NCBI GenBank assembly: GCA_016706545.1
Contig: JADJJK010000044.1
Coordinates: 26,225 to 90,224, forward strand
Reading direction: 5' to 3'
Origin: Myxococcales bacterium
Lineage (GTDB): Bacteria > Myxococcota_A > Polyangia > Haliangiales > Haliangiaceae
DNA length: 64,000 nucleotides
Shown: positions 28,057 through 36,281 of the stretch, in pieces
Layout of the letters: the number at the start of each line of letters is the position of its first letter
How positions within the stretch are numbered: the first letter of the stretch is position 1
The notes under the pieces: generated by a model
What the model was told of the DNA's origin: nothing
Database searches by the model: none
Seen by the model: only the letters and a program-made list of their open reading frames with translations
Position numbers and translations under genes: made by a program

Positions 28057-28144
28057 CAACACCAGCCCGCCACCCGGCGGCCTGCGATGCTGCGCTCGAG
28101 CGTAGCGAGACGTAGAGCGACCAGAAGCGATCGGAAAGCGATCG

Positions 28145-28178
28145 AAAAGGAGGAGCCCGCTGGCTCCTCCTTTTTTTT
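28145..28178 (+). terminator. Rho-independent terminator after rpoC
   Basis: AAAAGGAGGAGCC (28145-28157) pairs with GGCTCCTCCTTTT (28162-28174) around loop CGCT and runs into eight consecutive T residues. It ends the rpoBC transcript and stands before a convergent gene. Confidence 0.96.
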
Positions 28179-28201
28179 GCCGCTGCGCAGCGCAGGCGCG
28201 C

Positions 28202-29035
28202 TCAGGGCGCGACGGTCGCCAGAAAGCGGGTCAGCTCCTCGAACACGACCGCGCGCTTGGTCTCGTTGAAGACCTCATGGCAGTAGCCCTCGAAGACGCG
28301 CACGGTGGCCTTGGGCATCCTGGCGGCGACCTTGCGTGACTGCGCTGGCGATGCGATGACGTCTGCGCCGCCGATGAGCCACAGCGCCGGGACCGCGATC
28401 CGGCTGGCGCCGTCCTCGACCTCCCGGTGCGCGGTGACCGCCTCGGTGAACCAGCGCGCGGTGGCGATGTCGAAGCAGAGCTTGTCCTTGGCGCGCTCCG
28501 CTTGCTTGCCGGGGTCCGAGGTCAGGTCCTCCAGCTTCAGGCCGTTGGGCAGGCTGAGCTGCGGCCTGAGGCGGCTCGCCACCTTGCCGAGGGCCGCCTT
28601 GACGGGTGAGATCGGGGCGCCAAAGCCCAGAAACGGAGACGACAGGACGAGGGCCGCCATCTCCGGAGGCGCCGGCTCCAGGGCGGCGCGCAGGGTGATG
28701 AGGCTCCCGTGGGAGTGTCCCAAGGCGACCAGCGGGCCGGGGCCGAGCTCGCGCGCCGCGCGGTGGGCGGCCCGGAAGTCGCCCAGGTACTGCGAGAATC
28801 GATCGCAGTAGCCTCGCGGCCCGGGGCTCTGCCCGTGGCCGCGGACATCCCAGGTGAGGACCGACCAGCCGGCGTTCACCAGCACGTCGGCGACCTCGCG
28901 ATACCGGCCACAGTGCTCGGCATAGCCGTGGGTTACCAGCACCACGCCCTTGGCGTTGTCACGGACAAACAGCTCGGCGTGCAGGCGCTGTCCGCCCTCT
29001 CCGGTGAGGGTGGCAAATCGCGTGGGTTCGCGCAT
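28202..29035 (-). CDS. Alpha/beta hydrolase, monoacylglycerol-lipase-like
   Basis: A 277-aa serine hydrolase. The oxyanion region HGYAEHCGRY is the monoacylglycerol lipase signature, the nucleophile elbow is GHSHGS, the acid is in IGGADVIASP and the His in CHEVF. No signal peptide is seen, so it is probably cytoplasmic and acts on acylglycerols or lysophospholipids; the substrate is inferred from family only. ATG 29035 is chosen because the upstream extension to 29107 is Cys/Arg-rich with no similarity. It is divergent from panB. Confidence 0.85.
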   Translation of the reverse strand: MREPTRFATLTGEGGQRLHAELFVRDNAKGVVLVTHGYAEHCGRYREVADVLVNAGWSVLTWDVRGHGQSPGPRGYCDRFSQYLGDFRAAHRAARELGPGPLVALGHSHGSLITLRAALEPAPPEMAALVLSSPFLGFGAPISPVKAALGKVASRLRPQLSLPNGLKLEDLTSDPGKQAERAKDKLCFDIATARWFTEAVTAHREVEDGASRIAVPALWLIGGADVIASPAQSRKVAARMPKATVRVFEGYCHEVFNETKRAVVFEELTRFLATVAP

Positions 29036-29366
29036 GGCTGGGGATGATGCGTTCCCTCCACAGCCCGCGCAATGCCTGTCGCGGCGCAAGCGACAGCAGC
29101 GGCGCACAAGGAGCGAGGTGTCAACACCACGCTCCTTGCCTCATGGTTGGGCAAAGCCCTCCGGACCGCCAGCGCCATCGGGCTACCACCGCGTGTCAGG
29201 TAGCAAGGTGAACAAAGTGCGGGTGTCAGCCGAATCTGTCGTGCATAATACCAAGCAAGAGATGGCCGTGGGAGCGCGTAGCCGGATCACCTGGCGCGGG
29301 ACTCCGTCGGCGAGCCATCGACGACAACAGCAGCTCACATAGTCCCAGACGGAAAGGAAGGGCGGA
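29036..29366. other. Divergent intergenic region, hydrolase/panB
   Basis: About 331 bases between divergent genes. It carries one copy of the dispersed hairpin repeat (29108-29150). A CATAAT hexamer near 29243 could be a -10 for panB, but no matching -35 is visible. No protein is evident. Confidence 0.45.
29108..29150. repeat. Dispersed hairpin repeat, copy B
   Basis: AAGGAGCG (29108-29115) and CGCTCCTT (29130-29137) pair, followed inward by an A-A mismatch and GGTG/CACC around loop TCAA. The half-site AGGAGNNNGGTGTCAA is shared with three other loci. A 13-base tail GCCTCATGGTTGG is identical to that of copy C at 52 kb. Confidence 0.75.
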
Positions 29367-30224
29367 ATGAAGACCCCTCGGGTTACCATCCACACCCTCC
29401 AGCAGATGAAAGCGCGCGGTGAGAAGATCTCCGTGCTCACGGCCTACGACGCGACGTTCGCGCGGCTCTTCGATGAAGCCGGCGTCGACGTCCTCCTGGT
29501 TGGCGACTCGCTTGGCATGGTGGTGCAAGGCCACGACACCACGCTGCCAGTGACGCTCGAGGAGATGTCCTATCACTGTCGCGCGGTGGCGCGCGGCGCG
29601 CGGCGCGCGCACATCGTCGGCGACTTGCCCTTCATGACCTATCAGGCCTCCATTGAGCAGGGGCTCAACAGCGCCGGGCTCTTGATGAAAGACGGTGGCT
29701 GCCACTCCGTGAAGCTGGAAGGGGGCGCGGTGCACGCGGAGCTGGTGCGCCGCCTGGTGGCTGCCGGAATCCCGGTGATGGGCCACATCGGCCTGACGCC
29801 GCAGTCATTCCATCAGCTCGGCGGCTTCAAGGTGCAGGGGCGGGGTCGCGAAGGTCGGGAGCGGTTGCTCGCGGATGCGCGTGCGCTCGAAGAGGCTGGC
29901 GCGTACGCGATCGTGCTGGAGGCGATCCCTGCCGACATCGCCGCCGAGATCACGGGCGCGGTCTCGGTGCCGACGATCGGCATCGGCGCGGGGGCTGGCT
30001 GCGATGGCCAGGTGCTGGTCTGCTACGACATGCTCGGCATGGACGAGAGCTTCAAGCCGCGCTTCGTACGTCGGTTCGCGAGCCTTGGCCGGGCGGTGAG
30101 TGAGGCGACGGCGGCGTACGTGCAAGAGCTCAGAGAGGGCACGTTCCCGGCCGCGACCGAGTCGTTCGCGGGGGACAAGGCCCCCGTCGCCGAGGTCAAG
30201 CTCTACAGCAGCGGCGGCGGGTAA
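29367..30224 (+). CDS. panB: 3-methyl-2-oxobutanoate hydroxymethyltransferase
   Basis: A 285-aa enzyme of pantothenate and CoA synthesis; it transfers a hydroxymethyl group from methylene-THF to alpha-ketoisovalerate. Family blocks are MLTAYDA-like VLTAYDATFARLFDEAGVD, GDSLGMVVQGHDTTLPVTL, KLEGG, MGHIGLTPQ and IGIGAGAGCDGQVLV. ATG 29367 follows GGAAGGG. panC and panD are not adjacent. It converges with the haloalkane dehalogenase gene. Confidence 0.96.
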   Translation: MKTPRVTIHTLQQMKARGEKISVLTAYDATFARLFDEAGVDVLLVGDSLGMVVQGHDTTLPVTLEEMSYHCRAVARGARRAHIVGDLPFMTYQASIEQGLNSAGLLMKDGGCHSVKLEGGAVHAELVRRLVAAGIPVMGHIGLTPQSFHQLGGFKVQGRGREGRERLLADARALEEAGAYAIVLEAIPADIAAEITGAVSVPTIGIGAGAGCDGQVLVCYDMLGMDESFKPRFVRRFASLGRAVSEATAAYVQELREGTFPAATESFAGDKAPVAEVKLYSSGGG

Positions 30225-30639
30225 GCCACCTCTGGCCAAAGGTCGCGGCCGGCGCCGCGCGACCTTGAGCTTGCTCGCACGTCGTCGGCCGGCGGCTTGC
30301 TGCACAGCAGTGCTGCAGGAATAGCCGCGGTCGCTCGCGGGTTGAGATCGTGGAGCCGAAGCGACCGCCGAAAATGCAAACGCCTGGGCTGCGACCCAGG
30401 CGTTGATGCAAAACCAGTTCAACTAAGCTAACGGCCCAATAAGATTAGGTAGGTAGGGCCCGGTGTTGCCACCGATGCAGAACCTATAAGCAACCGGTGG
30501 GCCAACCTGGCACCGCTGGCTGTATGTATTTGAAATTATGTGTCCTGTGTTTGTGCCACTGCGACACTTGGCGAACGAGGCGAGCGGAAACAGGACATCT
30601 TTGTCAGGTAAGTCCGTGGCTATGAAAACTTTGCGTAGC
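30225..30639. other. Convergent intergenic region with lower-GC segment
   Basis: About 415 bases between panB and the dehalogenase. The first part holds a strong inverted repeat at 30379-30404. From about 30410 to 30620 the base composition is clearly less GC-rich than the surroundings and a minus-strand frame (stop at 30423) reads like the end of a secreted Cys-containing protein, without a start of its own; it may be a gene remnant. Confidence 0.45.
30379..30404. terminator. Bidirectional terminator-like inverted repeat
   Basis: AACGCCTGGG and CCCAGGCGTT pair perfectly over 10 bp with loop CTGCGA between two convergent genes. The minus-strand side is followed by TGCATTTT; the plus-strand side by GATGCAAAA, so T-tracts are weak. 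Confidence 0.55.
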
Positions 30640-31527
30640 TCAGGTCCGCGCGACGAAGTCGGCGATGATCGACGCAAGCTCAGGACCGGCGTCTTCCTGA
30701 ATGAAGTGCCCTCCTCGCACGGTCGTGTGGGGCTGACCGGCGGCGCCGGCGATCGCGGCTTGAAGCGCGCGGTCCGCGCCTCGGGTGATCGGGTCTGCAT
30801 CGCCGAACGCGGTGAGAAACGGGCGGGAGAAGGTCTGCAGTGCTCGCCAGGCTAGTTGATTGGCCGCGGCGGCGGGATCGGCGGGCGACGAGGGCACCAG
30901 CATGGGAAACTGACGAGCGCCTGCCTGATACGACGGATCGGGGAACGGGGCATCATAGGCCGCGATGACCTCGGCGGTCAGCGCGCTGGCGCACCCGCGA
31001 GACACGATGCCGCCGACGGGCAGCACGGGCGCGCTTTGCGAGAACTGTTGCCAGGCGAAGAAGGCGGGTGGCAAGGGCAGCTCTCCGGTGGGCAAGAAGG
31101 TGTTGCTCGCGACGATCCTGGCGAAGCGCGCGGGCTCCTCGCCGGCGATCCGCAGGCCGATGAGCCCGCCCCAGTCCTGGCAAAACAGCGTCACCGGAGG
31201 CAACGCCAGCGCGTCCAGGAAGCCCTTCATCCAGTCGACGTGGCGCTGGTACGTGTAGTCCGAGGCCGCCGCCGGCTTGTCCGAGCGACCAAAGCCCACC
31301 AGGTCAGGGACCACCACTCGCAGCCCAGCTCCGAGGAGGCCGGGCATCATCTTGCGATAGAGATACCCCCAGGACGGCTCGCCATGCAGGCACAGCACCA
31401 CCGCGCCGTCCCGCGGTCCTTCGTCGACATAGGCGAGGCGTAGCTCGCCAAGCTGGACGTAGCGGGGCTCGTAGGCCCAGCCGGGGAGGTGCTCGAACCG
31501 GGCATCAGGGGTGCGCAAGATCTCCAT
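30640..31527 (-). CDS. Haloalkane dehalogenase-like alpha/beta hydrolase
   Basis: A 295-aa protein of the haloalkane dehalogenase family (subfamily I type), which hydrolyses C-halogen bonds. The oxyanion/halide motif HGEPSW (48-53, Trp53), the nucleophile Asp118 in QDWGG with halide-binding Trp119, the acid in FGDADPITRG (about 243-245), and His274 in GGHFIQED are all present. Both halide-binding Trp residues are retained, which favours a true dehalogenase over an epoxide hydrolase. Start ATG 31527. It converges with panB and is divergent from a small membrane-protein gene. Confidence 0.88.
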   Translation of the reverse strand: MEILRTPDARFEHLPGWAYEPRYVQLGELRLAYVDEGPRDGAVVLCLHGEPSWGYLYRKMMPGLLGAGLRVVVPDLVGFGRSDKPAAASDYTYQRHVDWMKGFLDALALPPVTLFCQDWGGLIGLRIAGEEPARFARIVASNTFLPTGELPLPPAFFAWQQFSQSAPVLPVGGIVSRGCASALTAEVIAAYDAPFPDPSYQAGARQFPMLVPSSPADPAAAANQLAWRALQTFSRPFLTAFGDADPITRGADRALQAAIAGAAGQPHTTVRGGHFIQEDAGPELASIIADFVART

Positions 31528-31642
31528 GCTGGCGGCTTATCATGGACTTGTGCCTCATGGGCGATCCGGAGATCTCCTGACCCGCCGCGTGAGTCGGATC
31601 TGATGGCGCTCGCGCACCCCGATTCGGTAGGCTACGTGCGCG

Positions 31643-31903
31643 ATGGACGAGCCCCAGTACGCGGACGAGACCATGCCAGTTCGAAAGCAACGGCATGCGC
31701 CGCGTGGAGACGAGGCGACGACGAGAGTGCGGACGCTGCGCTTCGAGCGCGATCGCGCCATGCCCGATGAATCGACCGACAAGGTGAAGCGCGTGCGGCG
31801 GGCCGGCGACCGGCAAGGAGATCTGGGCAGGACCTTGATCGCGCTGCTGGGGATCCTGCTGGTCGCTGCCGCGTGCGCGCTGGCGTGGGCCCTGACGCGC
31901 TGA
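31643..31903 (+). CDS. Small hypothetical protein with a C-terminal membrane segment
   Basis: An 86-aa protein I do not recognise. The first 60 residues are charged and Arg-rich; residues 64-84 (TLIALLGILLVAAACALAWA) form one membrane helix, so it may be tail-anchored. The ribosome site is weak and a later ATG (MPVRKQRH, 31673) is possible. It ends two bases before the stop of the convergent aldolase gene, which leaves no room for a terminator. Confidence 0.5.
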   Translation: MDEPQYADETMPVRKQRHAPRGDEATTRVRTLRFERDRAMPDESTDKVKRVRRAGDRQGDLGRTLIALLGILLVAAACALAWALTR

Positions 31904-31905
31904 GG

Positions 31906-32982
31906 TCAGCCGTGCCTGCGATGGAAGAAGGCTCGCGCCGCGGCGAGGAGCTCGTCGCGGTGGGCATCGCTCGAGGCAAACGACGTCACCAGGCGCAGCA
32001 GGAGCTCGTGCTCGCCAAGCTCCACGCCAGGTGGCAGCGCGCCCCGGTACCAGTCGTAGAACGTGGCGCCCGCGGCGCGCAGCGCGGCAGCGAGGGCGGT
32101 GGGCGCGATGACAAACACCTCGTTGGCCTCGCAGGGCCAGGCCAGCCGGACGCCAGGGAGCGTCGTGAGCTCCCGCGCCAGCAACGCCGCTTGCGAGTTG
32201 GCGTGGCGTGCCAGGTCGAGCCAGTGCCCCTCTTGTAGCCAGCCAACGAGCTGCGCTCCTAGCAAGCGGCCCTTGGACAGCAGGTGGCCGGCGCGCTTGC
32301 GACGAAAGGGCAGCTCGTGGGCGAGTCCTTTCGTGAAGAACACGATGGCCTCGGCGGCCAGGCAGCCGTTCTTGGTGGCGCCCAGGGACATCACGTCCAC
32401 CCCGGCCCTCCACGACAGGTCCGCCGCGCTGGCCCCGGATGCCGCGACGGCGTTGGCGAAGCGCGCGCCGTCGACGTGGACCTTGAGGCCGTGCCGGTGG
32501 GCCAGGTCCGCGAGGCCGGTCAGCTCCTGCGGCGAGTACACGAGGCCCAGCTCGCTGACCTCAGAGAGCGACAGGGCGCCGGGCAGGACGTTGTGCGTTG
32601 CGTCGCTGCCAGCTCGCGCCAGATGCGAGGCCAGGAGCTCCGGCGTGAGCTTGCCAGCGCCACCCGAGATCCCAACGGGACGCGCGCCGCCGCTCTGCAG
32701 CTCGACGCCGGTGGACTCATCTACCAGGATGTGGGCCTGGTCATGGCACAGGATGGCTTGCCAAGGCCGGACCAAACACGCCAGCGCCAGCGTGTTGGCG
32801 GCGGTGCCGGTGGGCACGAGGAAGACCTCCACCTCGCGCTCGAAGACCTCGGCCAGCGCGGCCTCGGCGCGGGCGGTCCATTCGTCGTCCCCGTACCCGT
32901 GGGTGTGGCCCAGGTTGGCGGCCACCAGCATGTCGAGCACGCGCGCGGACGCGCCAGGTTGATTGTCGCTGCCAAAGTGCAT
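31906..32982 (-). CDS. Low-specificity L-threonine aldolase / beta-eliminating lyase family
   Basis: A 358-aa PLP enzyme of fold type I that would split L-threonine or allo-threonine to glycine and acetaldehyde. It starts MHFGSDNQPGASARVLDML, has GTAANTLAL, the HVDGARFANAVA strand with PLP-contacting Asp, and the Schiff-base lysine in SLGATKNGC. It is the last gene of a minus-strand run (dctQ-dctM-ubiA-aldolase), 48 bp behind the prenyltransferase. Confidence 0.9.
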   Translation of the reverse strand: MHFGSDNQPGASARVLDMLVAANLGHTHGYGDDEWTARAEAALAEVFEREVEVFLVPTGTAANTLALACLVRPWQAILCHDQAHILVDESTGVELQSGGARPVGISGGAGKLTPELLASHLARAGSDATHNVLPGALSLSEVSELGLVYSPQELTGLADLAHRHGLKVHVDGARFANAVAASGASAADLSWRAGVDVMSLGATKNGCLAAEAIVFFTKGLAHELPFRRKRAGHLLSKGRLLGAQLVGWLQEGHWLDLARHANSQAALLARELTTLPGVRLAWPCEANEVFVIAPTALAAALRAAGATFYDWYRGALPPGVELGEHELLLRLVTSFASSDAHRDELLAAARAFFHRRHG

Positions 32983-33030
32983 CAGATCTCCACTGCGTGC
33001 GCGTCTGCGAGCGTCTGCGAGCGACCGCGA

Positions 33031-33912
33031 TCAGCCATAGACGATCCACACGATACACGCCGCCCAGGCCACCACGTTGGCCAGAAACAACGGATCGCGG
33101 AGCATCGCATCGGTGGGGCTCGTGGGGCTGGGCTGGTAGAGCGCCAGCATGAGGAAGCGGGCGATGCCGATGCAAGGAAACGGAATGCTCCAGAGCAGGT
33201 TTCGAGTGCCGAAGAACGCGATCGTGTGAGGAGCGAGGCAGTACAGACCATAGGCCACGGCGGTCGCGGCGCCGAGCGCAAAGACCGCCCACCGGGCGTG
33301 GTGCAGCTTGTAGCCGGCGAGCGCGGCCCGAGTGGTGGCCTGGGTCCCTGCGCGCGCTGCCCACGCCAGCTCGTGGGCGCGCTTGCCCAGGGCCAGCATC
33401 GCGGCGAGCAGCGCGGTACACAAGAGCAGCCACCGGGAGGCCGGCACGTCGATCGCGGCGGCGCCGGTGAGCACGCGCAGCAAGAAGCCGCCGGCGATGA
33501 GGGCCACGTCGGCGAACGCGATCTGCTTGAGCCCGAGGCTGTAGCCCAGGTTGACGACGCCGTAGCCCAACGGGAGCGCCAGCACGTGCCAGGACAAGGC
33601 CGCGGCCAGCGACAGCGCGAGCACCGCGAGGGCCGCGGCCATCCACAGCGCGGCGCGCTCGCCGAGCTGGCCAGCGGCGATCGGGCGGTTTCGCTTCTGC
33701 GGGTGTGCGCGGTCGGCGTGGACGTCGCGCAGGTCGTTGAACGCATAGACCGCCCCGGACAGCAGGCAGAACGCGCCGATGGCGAGCGCCGTGCGCAGCG
33801 CCAGGTCGGGCGCGCCGAGGTGGCGCGAGAACACAAGGGGCGCGGCCACGAAGAGGTTCTTCACCCACTGATGCGGCCGCATGGTGAGAAGCAGCGCACG
33901 CGCGGTCTTCAC
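33031..33912 (-). CDS. UbiA-family prenyltransferase, decaprenyl-phosphate phosphoribosyltransferase-like
   Basis: A 293-aa polytopic inner-membrane protein. The start MKTARALLLTMRPHQWVKNL and the metal/PRPP motif NDLRDVHADRAHPQKRNRPI closely follow the DPPR-synthase branch of UbiA proteins (mycobacterial Rv3806c type), which attach phosphoribose to polyprenyl phosphate. About nine hydrophobic segments are visible. The GTG start at 33912 overlaps the dctM stop by 4 bp (GTGA), so it is translationally coupled to the TRAP genes. Whether arabinofuranosyl-lipid is really its product here is unknown. Confidence 0.85.
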   Translation of the reverse strand: MKTARALLLTMRPHQWVKNLFVAAPLVFSRHLGAPDLALRTALAIGAFCLLSGAVYAFNDLRDVHADRAHPQKRNRPIAAGQLGERAALWMAAALAVLALSLAAALSWHVLALPLGYGVVNLGYSLGLKQIAFADVALIAGGFLLRVLTGAAAIDVPASRWLLLCTALLAAMLALGKRAHELAWAARAGTQATTRAALAGYKLHHARWAVFALGAATAVAYGLYCLAPHTIAFFGTRNLLWSIPFPCIGIARFLMLALYQPSPTSPTDAMLRDPLFLANVVAWAACIVWIVYG

Positions 33913-35558
33913 TGCGTGGCGCCTCCCTCGTCCTCATCGAGGTCCCAGTCCTCCTCAAGCAGGTTGGACGAGACCCAGTCGGCGACCGCCTCGCGCTCGC
34001 AGGCCGCCGAGGTCTGTCCGGCGGGCGGGGCCGTACGGCACGCGGTGACGTCGACAAACAGGCTCGTGCAGGTCTCTCGCTCCGCCTCGCTCTTGCTCCG
34101 CGCGCAGTCGTCGAGGCGCTTGACGATGGGGCGCTTGGCCTCGTCCAGGACCGGGCTGCCGTCGCCGCGCAGGAGCGCGACCTCTCGCACCGCGCGTGCC
34201 TCCGTGGCTTGCTCGGCGACGAGCTGGGCGAGCGCGCCTGCGGTGCCGCGGCGCTCGGCCTCGGGGACCACGGTGAGCGCGGGGACATAGGTGACGAGGA
34301 GCAGCGACACCAGCATGGCCACGATGAACGGGATGACGGCTCTCACCACGTCGATCACGGGGACGCGGAACTTGAAGCTGGTGATGAACAGGTTGAGGCC
34401 CACCGGCGGGGTCAGGTAGCCGATCTCGAGGTTCAACAAGAAGATGACGCCAAGGTGGTAGGGGTTCACGCCATAACGGTCGGCCACCGCGGCGATGAGC
34501 GGCAGCACGATCACGATCGCGGAGAATACATCCATCATCATGCCGACGACGAGCAGGAGCCCATTGAGCATGAGCAAGAACAGGTAGCGGGAGTCGACGT
34601 GCGCGGTGGTCCACTCGACGATCGTCGCCGGGACCTTGGCGGTGACCAGGAAGTTGGTGAACACCGCGGAGGTGAAGACCACGAGGAAGATGGTTCCGGA
34701 GAGCGCCATCGACTCGGTGGAGATCCTCCACAAGGTCCGCGGCGCCACATCGCGAAACACGAACAGCTCGAGCGCCGCCAGGTACACCACGGTGAGCGCG
34801 GCCACCTGCGCGATGCTCACGCCGCTGGCCAGGAGGGTTATCACCCCGAAGGGCAAGACCAGCTCGGGCAAGGCCACCAGCGCGGCGCGGCCGAGCTCGC
34901 GCGCGTCAAAGCGCTGGCGCGGCAGGCGGTGGCGAAGCGCGACCCAGACCGCGATCGACGCGAGCGACACGAGCAACACGGCGCCGGGCACCACGCCGGC
35001 GAACAGGAAGCGCTGCCTGTCCCACTCCCACTTGGTGGCCAGGTCCTTGTTGATGCCATAGATCGCGCCGAAGACGAACAGCGGCAAGGCGGGCGGTAGC
35101 AGCAGGCCGCAGGAGCCCGTGCCCGCGACCAGCCCCAGGCTGAAGCGCTGCGGGTACTTGTGCTTCACGAGCGCTGGCATGAGCAGGCCGCCGAGCGCGA
35201 CGATGGTGACTCCCGAGGCGCCGGTGAAGGTGGTGAAGATGGCGGAGGCCAGGATGGTGACGATGGCGAGCCCCCCGGGCATCCAGCCAAGGAGCGCGTT
35301 GGCAAACCGCACCAGCCGATCCGCCGTGTGCGCGGCGGCCATGAGGTAGCCGGCGTAGATGAAGAGCGGGATCGTCGAGAAGATCTGCGCTTGCTCGTTG
35401 GTGCCGAGCGAGAAGAAGGTCTGCATGGAGCCGCCGAACTCGGCGGCGAAGGAGCGGGGCAAGGTGAGCGCGCCCAGCGCCGCGGAGCCGATCATGACGG
35501 CAAACAGCGGCGCGCCCGCCAGGAACAGGACCAGGAGGCCGATCACCAGGAGCGTCAT
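33909..35558 (-). CDS. dctM: TRAP transporter large permease (DctM) with C-terminal extension
   Basis: A 549-aa inner-membrane protein, the large subunit of a TRAP (tripartite, Na+-driven) transporter. It has about a dozen membrane segments and the family stretches FTGASGVTIVALGGLLMPAL and NLEIGYLTPPVGLNLF. After the last segment (about residue 455) it carries a soluble tail of roughly 90 residues with four Cys and a very acidic end (EEDWDLDEDEGG), which is not usual for DctM. ATG 35558 lies 2 bp after the dctQ stop. No substrate-binding DctP gene is in the operon. Confidence 0.9.
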   Translation of the reverse strand: MTLLVIGLLVLFLAGAPLFAVMIGSAALGALTLPRSFAAEFGGSMQTFFSLGTNEQAQIFSTIPLFIYAGYLMAAAHTADRLVRFANALLGWMPGGLAIVTILASAIFTTFTGASGVTIVALGGLLMPALVKHKYPQRFSLGLVAGTGSCGLLLPPALPLFVFGAIYGINKDLATKWEWDRQRFLFAGVVPGAVLLVSLASIAVWVALRHRLPRQRFDARELGRAALVALPELVLPFGVITLLASGVSIAQVAALTVVYLAALELFVFRDVAPRTLWRISTESMALSGTIFLVVFTSAVFTNFLVTAKVPATIVEWTTAHVDSRYLFLLMLNGLLLVVGMMMDVFSAIVIVLPLIAAVADRYGVNPYHLGVIFLLNLEIGYLTPPVGLNLFITSFKFRVPVIDVVRAVIPFIVAMLVSLLLVTYVPALTVVPEAERRGTAGALAQLVAEQATEARAVREVALLRGDGSPVLDEAKRPIVKRLDDCARSKSEAERETCTSLFVDVTACRTAPPAGQTSAACEREAVADWVSSNLLEEDWDLDEDEGGATQ

Positions 35559-35560
35559 GC

Positions 35561-36169
35561 TCACGCCGCCCCGAGCTGGGGTTCTGGAGCGGTGCGGCCG
35601 CGCCGCAAGTAATCCAGCTCGATGAGGGCCTGCAGCGTCAGGTGGACCGCGATGAGCGCCATGCCGATGGGGATGCACATGGCCGGCGCCACGGTGGAGA
35701 TGGTCCCGGTCTGGGGGGCCTGCTGCTGCAGCGACAGGATCTGCAGGCCGCCCTGGAGAAGGACGGCGGTCATGGCCAGCGTGAACAGCGACAGCGCCAC
35801 GCGCAAGAGCGCCTTGCCGCGCGGTGACAGCACGCGCGAGAGCACGTCCATGGACAGGAGGCGCTGGTGATGCGTGGCGTAGGCGCCGCCGAGCATCGCC
35901 ATGGCGAACACCCCGTAGCGGATGGCCTCGTCAGCCCAGGTCAGGTGGATGGCCACGGTGGCGGTGGCGACGCAGACGATGAACAGCAAGAGCCCCACCA
36001 GCGCCGCTTGCTCGGCGAGGCCGAGCGCGCGATCGCAGGCTCGTAGCGCGCGTGAGAGTCCCGAGTCATCGGCGAAGGGGGAGGGCGCTGGCGACTCCCC
36101 AGAGGCCGCCGAGCCGTCCGCGGGGCCCGGTGGCACATCGAAGGGCGCGGCCTTGGAGGATTCGCTCAC
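35561..36169 (-). CDS. dctQ: TRAP transporter small permease (DctQ)
   Basis: A 202-aa inner-membrane protein with four hydrophobic segments; it links the binding protein to DctM. The segment HHQRLLSMDVLSRVLSPRGK is typical of the family. The first 45 residues are Pro/Ser/Ala-rich. The start is uncertain: GTG 36169 (VSESSKAAP) gives the normal length but has no clear ribosome site, while the frame stays open upstream to 36463 through sequence overlapping the divergent lipoprotein. It leads the operon dctQ-dctM-ubiA-aldolase. Confidence 0.8.
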   Translation of the reverse strand: MSESSKAAPFDVPPGPADGSAASGESPAPSPFADDSGLSRALRACDRALGLAEQAALVGLLLFIVCVATATVAIHLTWADEAIRYGVFAMAMLGGAYATHHQRLLSMDVLSRVLSPRGKALLRVALSLFTLAMTAVLLQGGLQILSLQQQAPQTGTISTVAPAMCIPIGMALIAVHLTLQALIELDYLRRGRTAPEPQLGAA

Positions 36170-36281
36170 GGCCGCGAGCGTAAGAGATGCGCCCGGCGAG
36201 TGGTAGGACGTTGCCGGGAAAATCCAGGTGGTGGTGATGCGACGCCATCCCGCGCGGCCTCTGCTATAACCAAGGCCAAAA

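Noticed and set aside
32284..35099. Plus-strand frames of 296-668 codons over the aldolase and TRAP genes
   Set aside because: Gln/His/Glu/Arg-rich antisense of membrane-protein codons, without starts or motifs.
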